Assembly (NCBI GenBank): GCA_028289285.1
Contig: JANQRF010000004.1
Span: 124,001-188,000, forward strand
Direction: 5' to 3'
Length of the DNA: 64,000 bases
DNA from: Alphaproteobacteria bacterium
GTDB lineage: Bacteria > Pseudomonadota > Alphaproteobacteria > Micavibrionales > Micavibrionaceae
Shown here: positions 62,401 to 64,000 of the stretch, in pieces
How the letters are laid out: the number at the start of each line of letters is the position of its first letter
How positions within the stretch are numbered: the first letter of the stretch is position 1
The notes under the pieces: model-generated
The model's database searches: none
What the model was told of the DNA's origin: nothing
Seen by the model: the letters and a program-made list of their open reading frames with translations, nothing else
Translations under genes and position numbers: made by a program

Positions 62401-64000
62401 AATCCGTGTGGCTGATGACGGTCCTCAGGCGATTGATGATATTAACGGCGCGGAAGAAGGTCAAACCATTACAGGTGATGTGTCGGCCAACGATCTGTTT
62501 AGTGAAGATCAGACGAACACCGTCACAAATGTTCTGTTTAACGGCACGAACTACCCTGTTTCCCCGGGTAATCCGGCTGTGATTACCGGTATGTACGGAA
62601 CGTTAACACTGAATGTTGACGGTACATATACCTATGTGACCAATAATAATGACCCGGACGGTACGGATGTCTTTACATACACGTTGACAGACGGGGATGG
62701 CGATACGGATACGGCAACACTGTCTATCCGCGTCACACCAGACGGTCAGCCTGTTGCAGTCGATGAGCAGCTTGCCGTGGATGAAACAAATCTCACGCCC
62801 GGCCCGATGATCTTTAACGGGACGTTGAATGTTGACTTTGGACTGGATGGCGCGGGTACAGTAACGCCAAACGGACAGTTTGCTGCCAGCGGTTCGCTTC
62901 TGGGCGGTACGCTGACATCCAATAATGACCCGGTTTTTGTAACTTTCGATACAAATACAAGCACCTACACAGGTACGGTCAACGGTAACCCTGTTTTCAC
63001 GCTGACAATTCAAAATAATGGTGATTACAGCTTCCAGCTGTTCGATCATATCGATCATGCAGATGCAACTGATCCGAATGATATCATCACGCTCTATTTT
63101 GGTGTCACAGCAGAAGATGTTGATGGTGACCAGACGGACGGTACAATTCGTATCGACATTCATGACGATGCGCCCGTGGCCTATGATGATGGGGAGACTC
63201 CACTTCAGGAAAGCCAGTCCGTCACAGGCAATGTCACGACGAATGACGAGTTCAGTGAAGATGAGCCGAACAATGTTGTTCAGGTGATCTTTAACGGCAC
63301 AGCATTTAATGTCCCGAGTGTCGGAAACGCAACGATTGTCGGTCAATATGGGACGTTGCTGATCGCGCAAAACGGTGCCTATACCTACACGGCCAATGCA
63401 AATAATCCGGATGGTATAGACACATTTACGTATGTGCTTGAAGATTTTGAAGGGGATCAGGATACGGCCGAGCTTAGCTTCAAGGTTAGCCCAATCGATG
63501 ACGTCCCGATTTTGGTCCAGCCGGAAGTCATTAATACGGATGAAACCAATCTTGGTCCGATTGTGATTAATGACCAGCTTGAGGCGAATTTCTTTAGCGA
63601 CGGTCCGGGCACATTTGAAGGCACAAACAGTTTCAGCTTCAGTGGTTCCGTCGGTCAAAATCTGACAAGCTGCGGCCAGCCGGTAACTGTAATATTTGAT
63701 CAAAATACAGGCACTTATACTGGTACAGCAAACGGTCAGACGATCTTCACGCTTGTGATCCAGAGTAACGGTGCGTACACCTTCACTCAAACAGGTGCGA
63801 TTGACCATCTCGATGGAAATGATCCGAACGATGTGATTTCTCTGCAATTCGGTGTTCAGGCCCGTGATGCAGACGGTGATACGGACCAGGGTACGATTAC
63901 AGTGAATGTAGCTGATGACGGGCCAAGCATTGTCGATCGCTTTACAGTTATTGATGAAACGGCTCTAAATGGTCAGTCATCAATTTCTGTGACCGATGGA
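59417..64000 (+). CDS. Giant type I-secreted adhesin with DUF5801 and Ig-like repeats (3' end outside window)
   Basis: Open from ATG 59417 to the window edge (1528 codons, no stop). Residues 1-200 are a unique head; a linker repeats IEPAAGED three times. Then two repeat types alternate. The DUF5801-like unit contains DETNLGP, FTLLETLDHADGNDPNDVI and ends DSDGD (units begin near 60413, 61180, 61595, 62025, 62778, 63540, 63953). The Ig-like unit contains NPDGTDVFTYTxRDFDGD (near 60805, 62410, 63160). Acidic, Asp-rich composition fits Ca-binding secreted adhesins. The C-terminal secretion signal and T1SS genes lie beyond the window. No signal peptide. Confidence 0.92.
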   Translation, partial: MSQANYTIYAAPQAATTVEYDLPQDGSVRVNFSSSDIDGLRINENGALEISLVDGGEVTFTNFQSYVDGGNTLFLKDNIMVDPALLQSGLASDMLADAANENRIEIGIPGEGVTREITLEDGKDYVFMFDINAPVGVKTEDGQFVMDFANNSKIVLTNYEEAMASDNPCTITIDGRFCPVENQELITTIAQLANEGVPEEIVEEEIVQSELREAAPEPEVAAIEPAAGEDQQVPRAPEPEPEVVADIEPAAGEDVQVAQIEPAAGDTPGNTGFGFGSSPDSAGLNGVGATGPLAATALAYNAPGLPNPDPIPQTRTTVTNPVPIVTSPPINSLDESNLDSGNLVGQGQIIVDFGNDGPAATDPIRPNGMPTVDCSVAGGQLSHGGVPVVITQTATGWEGSAGGTLIFTFVLDTTTGDYTFTQFEQIDHADGNDPDDEICFRFPIIVEDSDGDTTTTQVIVNVADDAPLAINDSNTAVESQTVTGAVLPNDFPSEDEPTIITNISFQGTDYPVTQGGSAIVITGTYGVLTFNPDGTYSYTANSNNPDGTDVFTYTIRDFDGDESQADLTILVTPIDDVPILVDPPNEVVDETNLGPIVETGTITANFFTDGPGTFAGTGTFDSSGSRLNNALTHKGTPVTVSYDSNTQTYTGTAGGTTVFTMVIETDGDYTFTLLETLDHADGNDPNDVINLTFGIVAQDSDDDTDTGTITVEVLDDAPEIGSAQETVDETDLGPVVVNGTFGGDFGEDDAGSVGATGNFTSSGSQLNNMLSHNGFPITVTYDSNNMQYTGVADDGSLNGITVFTMNINANGDYTFTLLETLDHADPNDPNDIINLDFGVEIIDYDGDSDEGTIRVRVKDDVPTIGDSLGDVDESNFDIQDPLVWQDIIDTNFGQELGSIAPGGGTFEAKANGNPIALMSNGQPVTVNTTANGYEGVVGSTVIFTLTIDPLTGAYTYQQFETLDHPDVNDPDDLIHLCFPVQVTSIDNDQDTGIIEIRVADDGPQAIDDINGAEEGQTITGDVSANDLFSEDQTNTVTNVLFNGTNYPVSPGNPAVITGMYGTLTLNVDGTYTYVTNNNDPDGTDVFTYTLTDGDGDTDTATLSIRVTPDGQPVAVDEQLAVDETNLTPGPMIFNGTLNVDFGLDGAGTVTPNGQFAASGSLLGGTLTSNNDPVFVTFDTNTSTYTGTVNGNPVFTLTIQNNGDYSFQLFDHIDHADATDPNDIITLYFGVTAEDVDGDQTDGTIRIDIHDDAPVAYDDGETPLQESQSVTGNVTTNDEFSEDEPNNVVQVIFNGTAFNVPSVGNATIVGQYGTLLIAQNGAYTYTANANNPDGIDTFTYVLEDFEGDQDTAELSFKVSPIDDVPILVQPEVINTDETNLGPIVINDQLEANFFSDGPGTFEGTNSFSFSGSVGQNLTSCGQPVTVIFDQNTGTYTGTANGQTIFTLVIQSNGAYTFTQTGAIDHLDGNDPNDVISLQFGVQARDADGDTDQGTITVNVADDGPSIVDRFTVIDETALNGQSSISVTDG

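Noticed and set aside
62603-63847. 414-codon open frame on the minus strand
   Set aside because: It is antisense to the continuous adhesin frame, whose repeats and strict codon pattern are clearly coding; long antisense frames arise from repetitive codon usage.
1-64000. CRISPR arrays, insertion sequences, prophage or toxin-antitoxin genes
   Set aside because: No regularly spaced repeats, transposase, integrase, phage structural or typical toxin-antitoxin proteins could be identified.

Overview
The window looks like chromosomal DNA of a Gram-negative alphaproteobacterium. Support comes from the alphaproteobacterial form of SerC, a serA/serC/serB/pdxJ neighbourhood, MipA/OmpV-type outer-membrane genes and very tight gene packing with many ATGA, TAATG and convergent overlaps. 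A more precise placement (for example near the Micavibrionales) is only a guess. I see no prophage, insertion sequence or CRISPR array.

Layout. 1-3513 holds the end of a short-chain dehydrogenase, an ArsR-type regulator, a heptosyltransferase-like GT9, a GT4 glycosyltransferase and an alpha/beta hydrolase. 3539-3822 holds a palindrome, a tRNA-Ser(GGA) gene and a 29-base copy of the 3' end of that tRNA about 90 bases downstream. 3821-16423 carries a membrane hydrolase-like gene, a DMT transporter, galE, two four-helix EmrE-like proteins, three methyltransferases, a DPM/ArnC-like GT2, a GT-C-like membrane protein, two GT4 enzymes and a LIC12162-type transferase. 16526-36879 is one dense plus-strand surface-glycan locus: a PglK/MsbA-type ABC flippase; a nonulosonic-acid-like set (SpsF-type cytidylyltransferase, oxidoreductase, aminotransferase, SDR, GNAT, NeuB-type synthase); AsnB plus a PseA/WbpG-type amidotransferase; a run of methyltransferases, an APH-like kinase and unknowns; then a CDP-hexose set (rfbF, rfbG, aminotransferase, RmlC-like epimerase) and a GT2. 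36882-41257 adds a second AsnB, a UDP-HexNAc dehydrogenase (TviB/WbpA type) and a UDP-glucuronate-type epimerase.

41262-59242 is mostly housekeeping: a secreted protein and a heavy-metal-binding protein, typA/bipA, mipA, a membrane protein, a MATE exporter, an RsmC-like methyltransferase, a SIMPL protein, a stand-alone ClpA-like AAA+ ATPase, serB, pdxJ, serC, an orphan DNA methylase, serA, a response regulator with an unknown partner, and an aldehyde dehydrogenase (gabD-like). Between the response regulator and gabD lies about 1 kb without a convincing protein gene. It contains consecutive perfect stem-loops and a strong minus-strand intrinsic terminator, so I propose an unidentified structured RNA there. 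The window ends inside a giant type I secreted adhesin made of alternating DUF5801-like and Ig-like repeats.

How it works together: the 5-41 kb genes probably make, modify (amination, amidation, methylation, acetylation), flip and assemble a complex surface glycan containing at least one nonulosonic-type acid, one CDP-derived amino-deoxyhexose and one uronic-acid derivative. The most unusual material is the sugar pathway lacking an obvious hydrolase, the 26.9-32.6 kb block of methyltransferases and unknowns, the unassigned RNA-like element at 56.9-57.3 kb, and the duplicated tRNA end.
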